NCBI GenBank assembly: GCA_023445495.1
Contig: JAEXLC010000158.1
Coordinates: forward strand, 1 to 49,044
Source: Pseudomonadota bacterium
Lineage (GTDB): Bacteria; Pseudomonadota; Alphaproteobacteria; Sphingomonadales; Sphingomonadaceae
Length of the DNA: 49,044 bases
Reading direction: 5' to 3'
The notes under the pieces were generated by a model. That model was not told the origin of the DNA. It saw only the letters and a list, made by a program, of their open reading frames with translations, and ran no database searches. Both the position numbers and the translations under genes were made by a program. Numbering within the stretch: the stretch's first letter is position 1; every line of letters starts with the position of its first letter. Of the stretch, positions 7,196-15,770 are shown in pieces.

Positions 7196-9658
7196 ATGCG
7201 GCCTGGCCTGAAGCTGTTGCTGTCGACCACCATGATCTGGGCCGCATCGCCCGCTTTTGCGCAGCACGCGCCGACAACGCTGTCTGGCCAACAGGTCGCC
7301 AATCCCGCCAAATGGCCGACCGCCGGCTCGCAAGGGCTGGTCGATCCGGCGACCGAGAAGTTCATCACCGAGCTGATGGCGCAGATGACGCTGGAGGAGA
7401 AAGTCGGCCAGATGATCCAGGCCGATATCGGCGCGATGAAGCCCGAGGAGCTGCGCCAGTATCCGCTCGGCTCGATCCTGGCGGGCGGCAGCTCGCCGCC
7501 GCTCGGCGCGCCGGACCGCTCGCCCCAGATGCCCTGGGTCGAGACCGCCAGGGCCTTCCGCGCCGTCGCGATGGAGCCGCGCGGCAAGCATGCCCCGATC
7601 CCGCTGATCTTCGGCATCGACGCGGTGCACGGCAACAACAACGTGATCGGCGCGACGATCTTCCCGCACAATGTCGGCCTTGGCGCGATGCACGATCCCG
7701 CGCTGATCCGCCGCATCGGCAAGGCGACCGCGGAAGAGACTGCCGCGACCGGACCCGACTGGGCGTTCGGCCCCACCCTCGCCGTCCCGCAGGACGATCG
7801 CTGGGGCCGCAGCTATGAAGGCTATTCGGAAGACCCCGCGGTCGTCCGCTCCTATGCCGCCGACATGATCCTCGGCCTGCAGGGCGCGCCGGGCACGAAG
7901 GACCGCATTCAGAAAGGCCTGGTCGCGGCGTCGGCCAAGCACTTCCTCGGCGATGGCGGCACCTTCGAGGGCGTTGATCAGGGCGACACGCGCGTCTCCG
8001 AGGATGAGCTCATCAAGACGCATGCTCAGGGCTATGTCCCGGCGATCCAGGCGGGCGCGCTCACTGTGATGGCCAGCTATTCGAGCTGGAACGGCGCCAA
8101 GATGCACGGCAACAAGTCGCTGCTCACCGATGTGCTCAAGGGCCGGATGGGCTTTGAAGGCTTTGTCGTCGGTGACTGGAACGGCCATGGCCAGGTGCCC
8201 GGCTGCACCAAGGAGGATTGCGCCCAGACCTTCAACGCCGGGCTCGACATGGCGATGGCGCCGGACAGCTGGAAGGGCCTGTTCGAGAGCACCGTACGCC
8301 ACGCCAAGGACGGCACGATCCCGATGAGCCGCATCGATGACGCCGTGCGCCGCATTCTGCGCGTCAAGGTGAAGCTTGGCCTGTTCGATCCGGCGCGGCC
8401 CTATGAAGGCAAGGCCGGGGTGCTGGGCAATGCCGAGCACCGCGCGGTCGCCCGCGAGGCGGTGGCCAAGTCGCTGGTGCTGCTCAAGAATGCGGGCGTG
8501 CTGCCGATCAAGGCCTCCGCCAACGTGCTGGTCGCGGGCCCGGGCGCCGATTCGATGGCGCAGCAGACCGGCGGCTGGACGCTGAGTTGGCAGGGCGACG
8601 GCAACGACAATTCGATGTTCCCCAATGGCCAGACGATCTTCTCGGGCATCGCCGAAGCGGTGAAGGCTGGCGGCGGCACCGCGACGCTTTCGGCCGATGG
8701 CAGCTTCACCGCCAAGCCCGATGTCGCGATCGTCGTGTTCGGCGAGCAGCCCTATGCCGAGATGCGCGGCGACATCCCGACGCTGGAATTCCAGCCCGGC
8801 GACAAGCAGGCACTGGCGCTGCTCAAGAAGCTCAAGGCCGCCGGCGTGCCCACCGTCTCGGTATTCCTGTCGGGCCGGCCGCTTTGGGTGAACCCGGAGA
8901 TCAACGCCTCGGACGCGTTCGTCGCGGCATGGCTGCCGGGCAGCGAGGGCGCGGGCGTGGCCGACGTGATTATCGGCGACAAGGCCGGCAAGCCGCGCAA
9001 GGACTTCAACGGCACGCTGTCGTTCAGCTGGCCGAAGACCGCCGGGCAGTTCACGCTCAACAAGGGCAAGCCGGGATATGACCCGCTGTTCGCGCTCGGC
9101 TATGGCCTCAGCTATGCCAAGCCGGGCAAGGTCGCGGCGCTCAGCGAAGTGGCCGGCTTCGATGCCTCGTCGCTCAACACCAGCGTCTATTTCGCCAAGG
9201 GCGTGACGCCCAAGCCCTTCTCCTTCGCCACCGAATCGAAGATCACCCGCGCGCCGATCGACGGGCCGCAGACCCAGGAAGGCGCGCAGCAGCTGAGCTG
9301 GACCGGCGGCACGGCGCGGCTGAGCATCGGCGGCGCCCCGATCAACCTCGGCCGCGAAGCCAATGGCGACCTGTCGCTCGCCCTCACCTATCGCCTCGAC
9401 CGCGCGGCGGGCGGTCCGGTGACGCTGGCCATGGGCAACGGCAAGGGACTCGATGCCACCAGCCTGTTCACCGGCGAGACCGGCACATGGCGCACGGTGA
9501 AGATCCTGCTCAAATGCTATCAGCAGAACGGCACCGACATGAACGCGGTGTCGGCACCGGTGGTGGTGACCGCCTCCGATCCGCTGGTGTTCAGCCTGTC
9601 CGACGCGCGGATCGTCTCGGATCCGGCCAACTCGATCTGCCCGGGTACGCCGAAGTGA
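7196..9658 (+). CDS. Glycoside hydrolase family 3 beta-glucosidase / glucan exo-hydrolase
   Basis: An 820-residue secreted enzyme with a signal peptide (MRPGLKLLLSTTMIWAASPAFA, cleaved after AFA, stated here as positions 1-22). The GH3 N-terminal barrel includes IFGIDAVHGNNNVIGAT and AASAKHFLGDGG. The nucleophile Asp327 lies in GFVVGDWNGHG. The GH3 C-terminal domain follows, then an extra ~150-residue C-terminal region as in marine ExoP-type 1,4-beta-glucan glucohydrolases. It probably trims cello- or laminari-oligosaccharides in the periplasm. GAGGAGA at 7184-7190 sets ATG 7196. A mutarotase gene follows by two bases, consistent with handling released glucose. Confidence 0.9.
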   Translation: MRPGLKLLLSTTMIWAASPAFAQHAPTTLSGQQVANPAKWPTAGSQGLVDPATEKFITELMAQMTLEEKVGQMIQADIGAMKPEELRQYPLGSILAGGSSPPLGAPDRSPQMPWVETARAFRAVAMEPRGKHAPIPLIFGIDAVHGNNNVIGATIFPHNVGLGAMHDPALIRRIGKATAEETAATGPDWAFGPTLAVPQDDRWGRSYEGYSEDPAVVRSYAADMILGLQGAPGTKDRIQKGLVAASAKHFLGDGGTFEGVDQGDTRVSEDELIKTHAQGYVPAIQAGALTVMASYSSWNGAKMHGNKSLLTDVLKGRMGFEGFVVGDWNGHGQVPGCTKEDCAQTFNAGLDMAMAPDSWKGLFESTVRHAKDGTIPMSRIDDAVRRILRVKVKLGLFDPARPYEGKAGVLGNAEHRAVAREAVAKSLVLLKNAGVLPIKASANVLVAGPGADSMAQQTGGWTLSWQGDGNDNSMFPNGQTIFSGIAEAVKAGGGTATLSADGSFTAKPDVAIVVFGEQPYAEMRGDIPTLEFQPGDKQALALLKKLKAAGVPTVSVFLSGRPLWVNPEINASDAFVAAWLPGSEGAGVADVIIGDKAGKPRKDFNGTLSFSWPKTAGQFTLNKGKPGYDPLFALGYGLSYAKPGKVAALSEVAGFDASSLNTSVYFAKGVTPKPFSFATESKITRAPIDGPQTQEGAQQLSWTGGTARLSIGGAPINLGREANGDLSLALTYRLDRAAGGPVTLAMGNGKGLDATSLFTGETGTWRTVKILLKCYQQNGTDMNAVSAPVVVTASDPLVFSLSDARIVSDPANSICPGTPK

Positions 9659-9660
9659 CG

Positions 9661-10707
9661 ATGGTCGCGGGCGATCCTATCGAGACGGTCGCGATTGCCC
9701 GCGGCCGCTACCGCGCCGAGCTGCTCACGCTCGGCGCGGCGCTGCGCCTGCTGGAGGTGCCCGACCGGCACGGCAATCCGGCGAACGTGGTGCTGGGTTT
9801 CGCGGATATCGAGGAATATCGCGGCCATCCGCGCTTCTACGGCGCGATCGCCGGCCGCTATGCCAACCGGATCGGCGGCGCGCGCTTCACGCTCGACGGC
9901 GTCGAGCACCGCGTCACGGCGAATGACGGCGCCAACAGCCTCCATTCGGGGCCGTTCGGGCTCGACCAGCAGATCTGGAAGATCGTCGCGCGCACCGCGG
10001 ATTCGGTCACCTTCCGCCATGTCAGCCCGGCCGGGCATAACGGCTTTCCCGGCACGCTGGCGGTGGAGGCGCGCTACACGATGGAGGAGGACGGGCTCGC
10101 CATCGCGCTGACCGCCACCACCGATGCGCCGACGGTGGTGAACCTGACCCACCACGCCTATTTCAACCTGGCGGGCGAAGCGAGCGGCGCGACGATCCTC
10201 GATCACCTGCTGCGGATATCTTCCAGCCGCACCACCCCGGTCGGCCCGGGGCTGATCCCGACGGGCGGGTTCGCCGAGGTTACCGGCACGCCCTTCGATT
10301 TCCGCGCTCCGCGGCGGGTCGGCGAGCGGATCGGCGCGGACGATGCGCAGCTGAAGCTCGGCCATGGCTATGACCATAATTTCGTGATCGACGGCGCGCC
10401 GCGCTGCGTCGCTACCCTGTTCGATCCCGGCTCGGGCCGAGTGCTCGATCTCCATTCCGGCGAGCCCGGGCTGCAATTCTATTCGGGCAACCACCTTGCG
10501 GGCGGCGCGCCGGGCACCGGCGGGAAGGTCTATGTCACGCGGCAGGGGCTGTGCCTCGAGCCGCAGAAATTCCCCGACAGCCCGAACCGGCCGGAATTCC
10601 CCTCGGCACGGCTCGATCCGGGCGAGACCTATCGCCACGACATCGCCTTCCGCTTCCGGACCGCCGCGAGTGTTGCAGAAGCCTTTGACCAGGTCGTGGA
10701 CCAGTAA
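9661..10707 (+). CDS. galM: Aldose 1-epimerase (mutarotase)
   Basis: A 348-residue protein that interconverts alpha and beta aldose anomers. The residues known to matter in GalM are all in place: Arg70 in RYANRIGG, His95 in NSLHSG, His164/165 in NLTHHAYFNL, Asp238 in HGYDHNFV and Glu300 in CLEPQKFPDSPN. No signal peptide is visible, so it is cytoplasmic. ATG 9661 starts 2 bases after the GH3 stop; an in-frame GTG at 9655 overlapping that stop is an alternative. The pairing suggests a short operon for uptake and use of beta-glucan sugars. Confidence 0.92.
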   Translation: MVAGDPIETVAIARGRYRAELLTLGAALRLLEVPDRHGNPANVVLGFADIEEYRGHPRFYGAIAGRYANRIGGARFTLDGVEHRVTANDGANSLHSGPFGLDQQIWKIVARTADSVTFRHVSPAGHNGFPGTLAVEARYTMEEDGLAIALTATTDAPTVVNLTHHAYFNLAGEASGATILDHLLRISSSRTTPVGPGLIPTGGFAEVTGTPFDFRAPRRVGERIGADDAQLKLGHGYDHNFVIDGAPRCVATLFDPGSGRVLDLHSGEPGLQFYSGNHLAGGAPGTGGKVYVTRQGLCLEPQKFPDSPNRPEFPSARLDPGETYRHDIAFRFRTAASVAEAFDQVVDQ

Positions 10708-10775
10708 AGCTGTTTACCGCGAAGCGCCGTAATTCCGGACGTTCAGGATCAATGCGCAATGGCGGATTCTGGCCC

Positions 10776-10828
10776 GGTTGCAGCCCCACAGCTATTTGGG
10801 AGCGGAATCCCAAATAGCTGCAGCAACC
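10776..10828. terminator. Strong hairpin downstream of galM
   Basis: A perfect 13-bp stem (10789-10801 with 10808-10820) has a 6-base loop and is extended by GGTTGC 10776-10781 pairing with GCAACC 10823-10828. No T tract follows. It lies 69 bases after the galM stop in a 245-base gap that otherwise shows nothing recognisable. Likely the transcript end of the GH3-galM operon, or an intergenic palindrome. Confidence 0.5.
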
Positions 10829-10952
10829 AGGCGAAATCGCAGGAACGGCCGCCGAGGCCCTGATTTATCGACCAATACTCTCCGGTCTCCAATCGCTATC
10901 CCCTGCCGTCCCCGCTAGAGGATACTCCATCTGATCCTATTCGGAGGGGCGC

Positions 10953-12233
10953 GTGCAGAAAATTCATCAGGGGCTGTCGGCCGTCATTCTGGCCGGTCTG
11001 GGCGCCCTTGCTACCGGGGCGTCCGCCCAGGAGGCGGCGCCCATACCTTTCGCTTCCCGCCTCGCCCAGTCGATCGCGCCGCTGGACGTCAATCCGGACG
11101 GCTTTTCGGGGGCGGGCGCGCCCATCCTGTCCGAGGCCGTCGCCGCCAGCCGCTATGTCCTGATCGGCGAGAGCCACATGAGCCGCGAGATCCCGGCGTT
11201 CACGACCCAGATCTGTCGCCTGATGGCGCCCTCCGGCCTGACCGCGATGGTCGTCGAGACCGGCCCGGAAGCGGCCCGCGTCATCGATGCCGCCATGCGA
11301 TCGGAAGACCGCGAGGCGCGGATCGACAAGTTCCTGCGCGCGCATCCGAGCAGCATCGCCTTCTTCAACGGGCGGGATGAAATCCGGATGGCAGGCAATT
11401 GCGCCGCTGCCGCTGGCCCGAAGTTCCAGCTCTGGGGACTGGACCAGGAGTTCCTCGGATCGAGCGGCCCTATGCTCCAGGAAATGCTGGCCTCCAAACC
11501 GGGCCCGCTCGCCAGGGCCGCGCTGGCCGGTCTGGCGGAGAAGGATCGCAAAGCGACTGCCGCTGCGCTCGCATCGGGCTCTCCCTTCGATCTCTTCCTG
11601 CTCTCGGCCAGTCAGGACGATCTCGATCGGGCCGGCGTCGCGATCACGCAGGATGGCGGCAAGCGCGTCCGCTATCTGTTCGGCCTGCTGACCGAGACCC
11701 GTGCGATCTATCAGGCGTCGCGAGCGCGCAAGGGCGATCCCAACGGGCGCCGCGCGCGGCTGATGAAGCGCACGCTGGCCGCCCAGCTTGCTGCAAATCC
11801 CGGCGCGAGGTTGTTGCTCAAGTTCGGCGCCAACCATGCCTATAAGTCGATCAACCCGCTCAATCAGCGCGACCTCGGCGCCTTTGTGGCCGAGCGTGCC
11901 GAAGGCGAAGGCGTCTCCGCCCTGCACATTGTGGTGCTGGGGGCCCGGGGTTCGGAGGCCGGCTATGCCGGCGTAGGCCGGCCCGCCGTCGTGCGCACCT
12001 TCGACATGAAGGACGAAGCCCCGGACTGGCGCAAGGATGTCACCCTCGCGCGGCCGGCCGACGCAGCGCCGGAGTCGTGGATGCTGGTCGATCTCCGAAA
12101 GCTCAGGAGCGAGGGTCTTGCGTCCGCACCGCAGGAATGGCGCGAACTCGCACTGGGGTACGATATCGCAATTCTGGCCCCGGCCTTGACCGCATCCAGC
12201 GTGCTCGGCGTCGATCAGCCGGCGACGCGCTAA
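10953..12233 (+). CDS. Secreted EreA/ChaN-like protein of uncertain function
   Basis: A 426-residue protein with a signal peptide (first ~25 residues, ending TGASAQ). It contains RYVLIGESHMSREIP (about 67-81), VVETGPEAARVID (about 98-110) and LLLKFGANHAYKS (about 290). The Gly-Glu-x-His, Glu-Thr and Asn-His arrangement recalls the metal-dependent erythromycin esterase/ChaN/TIKI superfamily, but similarity is limited to these patches. It starts at GTG 10953 with GGAGGGG at 10943-10949. It stands alone between a hairpin and a convergent gene. Function is unknown; macrolide hydrolysis should not be assumed. Confidence 0.5.
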   Translation: MQKIHQGLSAVILAGLGALATGASAQEAAPIPFASRLAQSIAPLDVNPDGFSGAGAPILSEAVAASRYVLIGESHMSREIPAFTTQICRLMAPSGLTAMVVETGPEAARVIDAAMRSEDREARIDKFLRAHPSSIAFFNGRDEIRMAGNCAAAAGPKFQLWGLDQEFLGSSGPMLQEMLASKPGPLARAALAGLAEKDRKATAAALASGSPFDLFLLSASQDDLDRAGVAITQDGGKRVRYLFGLLTETRAIYQASRARKGDPNGRRARLMKRTLAAQLAANPGARLLLKFGANHAYKSINPLNQRDLGAFVAERAEGEGVSALHIVVLGARGSEAGYAGVGRPAVVRTFDMKDEAPDWRKDVTLARPADAAPESWMLVDLRKLRSEGLASAPQEWRELALGYDIAILAPALTASSVLGVDQPATR

Positions 12234-12320
12234 TTTGCCTCCCTCGGCGCCGTGCGGGCCGGATCCGCACATATCCTGATTGCACGCTGCAGCTAGATAC
12301 GCGCCATCATGGGCTGAGCC

Positions 12321-12749
12321 CTAGCTTCCCTTGCGCTCGGCCTGGAAGATCTTGTTGACGATCCGCCACTCACCATCCGCCTTCACCAGCGAGAGATAGT
12401 CGACGAAGCGGACGCTCGGATAATCAAGCACCACCTTGGCCATGCCGACATTGCCGGTGACGTCGAGCATCTCGATCAAGCGCTTGCGCTGCGCTTCGTC
12501 CGCGGCCGGCTTGCCGGTCGCCGCGGCGGCGATGAAGTCGGCGAGGGTCCGCTCGGCAAAGGCGCCGTCGCGGTTCCAGTAGAGCATCGCCTTGGGGTGG
12601 AAGGCGGCGGTGAACTCGGCCGCGCTACCGGTCGCGTGGCCGGCGAGATAGTGGTTCACCGCGGCGCGGGCGCCCGCCTCGTCCCTTTCCTGGGCCTGGG
12701 CAGGCAGGGCGGCGAAGCTGAGAGCGGTGGCGATAAGCAGGAAACGCAT
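12321..12749 (-). CDS. Secreted NTF2-like (lumazine-binding-type) protein
   Basis: A 142-residue protein with a signal peptide (MRFLLIATALSFAALPAQAQ). It has a single NTF2-like cone domain with the pattern AAVNHYLAGHATGSAAEFTAAF near the start and DYLSLVKADGEWRIVNKIFQ at the end, as in the Lumazine_bd_2/SnoaL-like group. Such domains bind small ligands or have minor enzymatic roles; none can be chosen here. GGAGGG lies a suitable distance before ATG 12749. It follows the aldehyde dehydrogenase on the same strand after ~110 bases, so co-transcription is possible. Confidence 0.7.
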   Translation of the reverse strand: MRFLLIATALSFAALPAQAQERDEAGARAAVNHYLAGHATGSAAEFTAAFHPKAMLYWNRDGAFAERTLADFIAAAATGKPAADEAQRKRLIEMLDVTGNVGMAKVVLDYPSVRFVDYLSLVKADGEWRIVNKIFQAERKGS

Positions 12750-12860
12750 GAAGACCCTCCGTTGCGGGAAGGCCTTCATATTAGCGTCGGTTGACCCGGC
12801 ATGCACCCGGTCCGGGCCGAACGTCCCGCAGGCGGGACGAACGGACCGGAGATTGGCGGA

Positions 12861-14432
12861 TCAGAGGGTCGGCTTGCCGTCGATGCGGCGCGGGATGCCC
12901 GCATCGCCGTCGCGCAGGTCCGCGGGCAGCAGCGCCGCCGGCAGGTCCTGATAGGCGACCGGGCGCAGGAAGCGGTCGATCGCCAGCGTGCCGACCGAGG
13001 TGCTGCGGCCATCCGCGGTCGACGGGAACGGGCCGCCATGGACCTGCGCGTCGGTCACTTCGACACCGGTCGGCCAGCCATTGGCGAGGATGCGCCCGGC
13101 GAGCCGCTCAAGCAGCGGCAGCAGCTGAGCCGCCACTTCGGTATCGGCATCGTCGAGGTGCAGCGTCGCGGTGAGCTGGCCTTCGAGCAGCGACACGACC
13201 TTGAGCAGCTCCTCGATCGTGGCGCAGCGCACCAGCAGCGAAGCGGCGCCGAAGACTTCCTCGGCGTGGCTCGGATCGGCGATGAAATCGGCACCGGTCA
13301 TGGTGAACAGCGCGGCGCGGCCACAGCTTGCCGAGCCTTCCTGGCCCTGCGCGACCTGGTTCAGCCCCGGCGCGGCGGCCCAGCGAGCAACGCCCTGCTC
13401 ATAGGCCTTGAGGATGCCCGGGGTGAGCATGGTCTGTGCTGCCGCACCCGACACCGCCTCGGTCGCGGCCGAGAGGAAGCGATCGAGCGCCGGGCTCTCC
13501 AGCGCGAGGACCAGGCCCGGGTTGGTGCAGAACTGGCCGGCACCCATGGTCAGGCTGCCGATATAGGCCTTGCCCAGCGCCTCGGCGCGCGTTTCGAGCG
13601 CGGCGGGGAGCAGGAAGACCGGGTTGATGCTGCTCATCTCGGCATAGACGGGGATCGGCACCGGGCGGCTCGCGGCGAGCTTCATCAGCGCCGTGCCGCC
13701 GCCGCGCGAGCCGGTGAAGCCCACGGCCTTGACCACCGGATGGCTGACCAGCGCCGAGCCGACTTCATTGCCGGCGCCGTTGATCAGCGAGAACACGCCG
13801 GCGGGCATGCCGGTCTTCGCCACGGCACGCTCGATCGCACCGGCGACCAGCTCCGAAGTGCCCGGATGCGCCGAATGGCCCTTCACGATAACCGGGCAGC
13901 CCGCAGCGAGCGCCGAGGCGGTGTCGCCACCGGCGACCGAGAAGGCGAGCGGGAAGTTGGAGGCGCCGAAAACGACGACCGGGCCGACCGGGATCATGCG
14001 CAGGCGCAGGTCCGGCTTGGGAGCGGGCTGGCGATCGGGAATGGCGTGGTCGATGCGGGCGCGCAGATACTCGCCGAGGCGCAGTTCCTTGGCGAACAGG
14101 CGCAGCTGGCCCGAGGTACGGCCGCGCTCGCCGGTGAGGCGGGCGTGCGGCAGGCCGCTTTCCTGCATCGCGCGCTCGGTGAGGGTTTCGCCCAGCGCAT
14201 CGATTTCCTCGGCAATCGCTTCGAGGAATTCGGCGCGCTTCTCGCGCGGCAGGTTGGAATAGATCGGGAAGGCGGCCTCGGCGGCGGCGGTCGCGGCTTC
14301 GACGTCTTCCTTGGTCGCCATGCTGAAGCGCGGCTCCAGCGGCGCGCCGGTCGACGCGGCTACGGCCTGGAAGCCCGATCCGTCGCGGTGGACGCGCTTC
14401 GATGCAATGAACAAATCGCCGGTCAGCGCCAT
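12861..14432 (-). CDS. NADP-dependent aldehyde dehydrogenase, 2,5-dioxovalerate (alpha-ketoglutarate semialdehyde) type
   Basis: A 523-residue aldehyde dehydrogenase. Asn159 lies in VFGASNFPLAFSVAGGDTAS, Lys184 in CPVIVKGHSAHPGTSE, Glu265 in PVYAEMSSINPVF and the catalytic Cys302 in GAGQFCTNPG. The FGASNFPLAFS and KGHSAHPGTSE segments are typical of enzymes oxidising 2,5-dioxopentanoate to 2-oxoglutarate, the last step of non-phosphorylative pentose and uronate breakdown. A GntR/FCD regulator gene lies just upstream on the same strand, and a palindrome sits ~27 bases before the ATG, which fits substrate-controlled expression. Confidence 0.88.
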   Translation of the reverse strand: MALTGDLFIASKRVHRDGSGFQAVAASTGAPLEPRFSMATKEDVEAATAAAEAAFPIYSNLPREKRAEFLEAIAEEIDALGETLTERAMQESGLPHARLTGERGRTSGQLRLFAKELRLGEYLRARIDHAIPDRQPAPKPDLRLRMIPVGPVVVFGASNFPLAFSVAGGDTASALAAGCPVIVKGHSAHPGTSELVAGAIERAVAKTGMPAGVFSLINGAGNEVGSALVSHPVVKAVGFTGSRGGGTALMKLAASRPVPIPVYAEMSSINPVFLLPAALETRAEALGKAYIGSLTMGAGQFCTNPGLVLALESPALDRFLSAATEAVSGAAAQTMLTPGILKAYEQGVARWAAAPGLNQVAQGQEGSASCGRAALFTMTGADFIADPSHAEEVFGAASLLVRCATIEELLKVVSLLEGQLTATLHLDDADTEVAAQLLPLLERLAGRILANGWPTGVEVTDAQVHGGPFPSTADGRSTSVGTLAIDRFLRPVAYQDLPAALLPADLRDGDAGIPRRIDGKPTL

Positions 14433-14458
14433 GCCTGCTCTCCTGTCTTTCGAATTAA

Positions 14459-14470
14459 GTTAGCGGTAAC
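14459..14470. promoter_or_regulatory. Candidate operator before the aldehyde dehydrogenase
   Basis: GTTAGCGGTAAC is a near-palindrome with two central mismatches, centred about 32 bases upstream of the dehydrogenase start. Sequences of GTTA-xCGx-TAAC form are typical of LacI- and GntR-type sugar regulators. The GntR gene is next door, making it the first candidate to bind here. Confidence 0.35.
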
Positions 14471-14498
14471 ATCGCTCGCGCGGGACTTAGGCAGCGCC

Positions 14499-14549
14499 AT
14501 GGCAAAATGCAAATGCGCTTGTCAGCAAGGTTGTTGCTGCGGGCGATAG
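14499..14549 (+). CDS. Possible 16-residue cysteine-rich peptide
   Basis: An ATG-to-TAG frame encodes MAKCKCACQQGCCCGR, with six Cys in 16 residues. It lies in the 132-base gap between the GntR gene and the aldehyde dehydrogenase, on the opposite strand. The ribosome site (TAGG, 11 bases upstream) is weak. Chance is a serious alternative at this length. Confidence 0.15.
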   Translation: MAKCKCACQQGCCCGR

Positions 14550-14564
14550 AAAAGCTGTCGCGGA

Positions 14565-15362
14565 TCAGCAGGCCCGGCGGCGACCGATCGCGTTGTTGGC
14601 GGGATCGCGCGCTTCCATCGTGTCCTGAAAACCGCGCTCGACCAGCCGGGCCATCGCGTCATGCGCCCGGTCCGCGTCCTGCGCCTCGATCGCCTCGAGC
14701 ACCGCGAGGTGAACCGGGAGAGCATCGTGCGGCGCGGGCAGATGCTGCTGCTTGAACGCCGTGGTCAGCTCGATCGCGGCAGCGACGCCGCTGGTGAGCG
14801 ACATGATGAAATCATTGCCCGAAGCTTCGAGCAGGGCCGAATGAAACGCCTCGTCGCAGCAGCGCCCCTCTTCCGAATCGAAACCGTGCCGATCGACTCC
14901 GGCGAGACCCTGCTGCATGCGAGCCAGCTGCTCGGGCGTACGGCGCAGCGCGGCAAGGCGGGCGGCATCGGGCTCGACGATTCGGCGCAGCTCGAACAGG
15001 CTCTCGATCAGCGAATCATCGGGTTCACCGGCGAAGATCCAGCCGAGCACATCGGGATCGAGCAGATGCCATTCGCGGCGCGGGCTGACCTGGGTGCCGA
15101 TCTTGGGGCGCGAATGGACGAGGCCCTTGGCTGCCAGGATACGAATCGCCTCGCGATAGGCGGTGCGGGAAACCTTGAACTGCTCGCTCGCGGCGATTTC
15201 GCCCTCGAGAATCTCGCCCGGTGCGATCTCGCCCGAGACGATGCGGATGCCGAGGGTGCGCGCGACGGTGCCGTGCAGGCGCAGCGAACGGGGCCGTGGC
15301 TTGCGGGCTCGGGATTTTTTCTCTGTGCGCGGGAGCGTCGTTTTGATCTGCCTGCTGGGCAT
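14565..15362 (-). CDS. GntR-family transcriptional regulator, FCD (FadR-like) subgroup
   Basis: A 265-residue regulator. The N-terminal winged helix, IASEQFKVSRTAYREAIRIL, is followed by the wing KGLVHSRPKIGTQVSPR. The all-helical FCD effector domain includes ELRRIVEPDAARLAALRRTP, DEAFHSALLEASGN and, near the end, PVHLAVLEAIEAQD with the His residues that bind a metal in this subgroup. FCD regulators usually respond to organic or sugar acids. ATG 15362 has AGGGG just upstream and is preferred over longer frames. It probably controls the aldehyde dehydrogenase downstream and other uronate or pentonate genes. Confidence 0.88.
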   Translation of the reverse strand: MPSRQIKTTLPRTEKKSRARKPRPRSLRLHGTVARTLGIRIVSGEIAPGEILEGEIAASEQFKVSRTAYREAIRILAAKGLVHSRPKIGTQVSPRREWHLLDPDVLGWIFAGEPDDSLIESLFELRRIVEPDAARLAALRRTPEQLARMQQGLAGVDRHGFDSEEGRCCDEAFHSALLEASGNDFIMSLTSGVAAAIELTTAFKQQHLPAPHDALPVHLAVLEAIEAQDADRAHDAMARLVERGFQDTMEARDPANNAIGRRRAC

Positions 15363-15467
15363 GCCCCTGCCTAAGCACTTTAGCCGCGACTGCCAAGAGC
15401 CGCGAATCACCCGCCGCTTCCGCGCGATATTGTCAAAAATGCAAGCAATATCAGCGCGTTACAGCGG

Positions 15468-15485
15468 TGGCGGAGACGGAGGGAG
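15468..15485 (-). other. tRNA-Ser 3'-end fragment, putative attachment site of an integrated island
   Basis: On the minus strand the sequence reads ACTCCCTCCGTCTCCGCCA-like. It comprises the 3' half of a T stem (CCCTC), a 7-base acceptor strand CGTCTCC, discriminator G and encoded CCA, as in the tRNA-Ser whose 5' acceptor strand is GGAGACG. Further 5' the sequence turns AT-rich and no D arm, anticodon arm or GGAGACG partner is found, so only the 3' tail is present. This is what tyrosine-recombinase elements leave at their far end. The chromosome is on the left and the island on the right. Confidence 0.7.
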
Positions 15486-15543
15486 TCATACTGATTGGTT
15501 AGTTGATTGATATATTTCGGATATCTTCAAATTGCTCATTTTC

Positions 15544-15564
15544 AGTGCCCCCATTAGTGCCCCC
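15544..15564. repeat. Tandem 9-base direct repeats near the attachment site
   Basis: AGTGCCCCC occurs at 15544-15552 and 15556-15564, separated by ATT. It sits ~60 bases inside the island from the tRNA fragment, where integrase or excisionase arm-binding sites commonly lie. The functional reading is inference. Confidence 0.45.
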
Positions 15565-15770
15565 GGAATCTGCGGCCAACATTATTTTCTGCGGTCGCGG
15601 CTTCGTCCTGAGCGGGAATGTAGCTGGTGTCGCCCCAGCGGTCCACGGCCGCCGGTTGGTCGATGGGGAGCCGCGACCAACCAGCGAAGGCTCAGGGACG
15701 GTCACAATCGAGCGACCCGCCCGCATCGTCCCGGTCTGCCAAACCGGCGTCTGGGCTAGACTCCCTGGCC

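Larger units (their letters stand above)
15363..15770. other. 408-base gap holding the island junction
   Basis: No gene is supported here. The left part (to about 15467) is chromosomal upstream sequence of the GntR gene. It is followed by a tRNA-Ser 3' fragment, an AT-rich stretch (15490-15545) quite unlike the surrounding GC-rich DNA, two direct repeats, and about 200 bases without recognisable content before the first island gene. Confidence 0.6.

Noticed and set aside
12801..14549. 582-residue open frame on the plus strand
   Set aside because: Antisense shadow of the aldehyde dehydrogenase; only the separate 16-residue end was kept as a low-confidence idea.
15468..15560. Complete tRNA-Ser gene
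   Set aside because: Only the 3' T-stem/acceptor/CCA part fits; no GGAGACG 5' strand, D arm or anticodon arm follows.
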